Of a DNA stretch of 64,000 bases, positions 63,395 to 64,000 are shown one piece after another (within the stretch, counting starts at the first letter, position 1; the number at the start of each line of letters is the position of its first letter). The position numbers and the translations under genes are program-made. This DNA comes from Perlabentimonas gracilis (GTDB lineage Bacteria > Bacteroidota > Bacteroidia > Bacteroidales > Tenuifilaceae). The DNA lies in assembly GCF_011174675.1 (NCBI RefSeq), contig NZ_JAANIG010000001.1:1-64000 (forward strand), given 5' to 3'. The notes under the pieces were generated by a model. The model was not told where the DNA came from and made no database searches. It was given only the letters and a program-made list of their open reading frames with translations.

Positions 63395-64000
63395 ATGAGT
63401 AAGATTTTTTTCAGCCTAGTGTTAGGCATACTTAGTTTCAGCGGCCCAATAGTTGCCTTTGCAGAGATTGATGCCGCCCGACGGTACAGCATAAGTGGAT
63501 ATGTTCGTGATGCAGCCACTGGAGAGGAACTTATTGGAGCAACAATCCTTATAAAGGAGTTAACCCAAGGTTCTACCTCAAATAGCTACGGGTTCTATTC
63601 CATTTCGTTAACTCCGGGTACTTACACATTTGTATTTTCTTATCTAGGTTATACAAAGCAGGAGCATATTGTTCACCTGAACCGAAATGTAAGCCTAACC
63701 GTTGAGCTGGCAGAGGATCAAACCCAGCTGCAGGAGGTGGTCATATCGCGCGAGAGGCCCAACGCCAATATCACCCGGGGCGAGATGAGCGTGGCAAAGC
63801 TCGATATCAAAACCATTCAGCGAATGCCTGCTCTGCTAGGAGAGGTTGATGTTATTAAAGCTATCCAGCTGCTTCCAGGAGTGCAGAGCACATCCGAGGG
63901 TGCATCGGGGTTCAGCGTTAGGGGAGGGGCAATGGATCAGAATCTGATTCTCCTCGATGAGGCTACCGTTTACAACGCTTCGCATTTAATGGGGTTCTTC
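63395..64000 (+). CDS. TonB-dependent outer-membrane receptor, 5' part (runs off the window)
   Basis: Open for 202 codons to the window edge, with no stop. Signal peptide (MSKIFFSLVLGILSFSGPIV), then a carboxypeptidase-regulatory-like beta sandwich ('SISGYVRDAATGEELIGAT'), as in SusC-type receptors. The TonB plug follows, with 'LLGEVDVIKAIQLLPGVQS' and 'GFSVRGGAMDQNLILLDEA'. Such receptors take large substrates or metal complexes across the outer membrane using TonB. The barrel and any SusD partner lie beyond the window, so the substrate is unknown. Confidence 0.9.
   Translation, partial: MSKIFFSLVLGILSFSGPIVAFAEIDAARRYSISGYVRDAATGEELIGATILIKELTQGSTSNSYGFYSISLTPGTYTFVFSYLGYTKQEHIVHLNRNVSLTVELAEDQTQLQEVVISRERPNANITRGEMSVAKLDIKTIQRMPALLGEVDVIKAIQLLPGVQSTSEGASGFSVRGGAMDQNLILLDEATVYNASHLMGFF

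Overview
The window comes from a member of the phylum Bacteroidota, most likely an anaerobic Bacteroidales-type heterotroph. Three things point there. Many genes are preceded by the Bacteroidota -7 box TAnnTTTG. The gene set is typical of the phylum: DUF2851, DUF4384, LytS/LytR pairs, two-component-style propeller proteins, and a TonB-dependent receptor with a carboxypeptidase-like N-terminal domain. The one tRNA gene does not encode its CCA end. Genus and species cannot be read from the sequence alone.

Layout. 1-6.1 kb: a short NTF2-like protein, an unusual tandemly duplicated biotin-dependent carboxyltransferase, and a Tat-exported DUF362 protein coupled to a DUF6599 protein. 6.3-9.7 kb: a large periplasmic-propeller sensor with a SpoIIE phosphatase output. 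9.7-17.8 kb (minus strand): an energy block with a four-subunit 2-oxoacid:ferredoxin oxidoreductase, an aminotransferase, flavodoxin and an ADP-forming acyl-CoA synthetase, next to the hydrogenase maturase gene hydE. 19-25 kb: a LiaF-like protein with a LytS/LytR pair, then a metalloprotease/propeller/barrel protein. 25-31 kb: an OB-fold lipoprotein, a UbiA prenyltransferase, queE, a 5'-nucleotidase, a Crp-family regulator and DUF2851. 31.1 kb: tRNA-Pro(CGG). 31.5-33.7 kb: a katG interrupted by one in-frame TGA. 33.9-40.4 kb: a TPR/SpoIIE phosphatase, an MBL-fold hydrolase, a di-heme cytochrome and a repeat lipoprotein. 40.9-48.2 kb: ftsE, a K+ channel, a tightly packed quartet of acetyltransferase-like and polysaccharide deacetylase genes, and a FabH-like synthase. 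48.3-49.8 kb: mgtE with a remarkable leader. 50-56.4 kb: a five-gene signalling operon. 56.4-64 kb: nitroreductase, ornithine aminotransferase, a DUF4384 protein, pyruvate phosphate dikinase, small membrane proteins and the start of a TonB-dependent receptor.

How the genes fit together. The aminotransferase, oxidoreductase and ADP-forming acyl-CoA synthetase make a plausible route from amino acids through 2-oxoacids and acyl-CoA to acid plus ATP. Reduced ferredoxin or flavodoxin from this route could be discharged by an [FeFe]-hydrogenase, which HydE would help mature. Pyruvate phosphate dikinase and the duplicated carboxyltransferase sit at the pyruvate/PEP/oxaloacetate node. The window is rich in signalling: four histidine kinases, three response regulators and two SpoIIE phosphatases.

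The most interesting region is the mgtE leader (about 48337-48466). It has a good promoter, a 14-codon upstream ORF that begins Met-Asp-Glu-Asp-Pro-Tyr-Pro, and mutually exclusive hairpins, one of which covers the mgtE ribosome binding site. This resembles in principle, but not in sequence, the acidic/proline leader peptide that controls enterobacterial mgtA. It may be an undescribed Mg2+-sensing attenuator.
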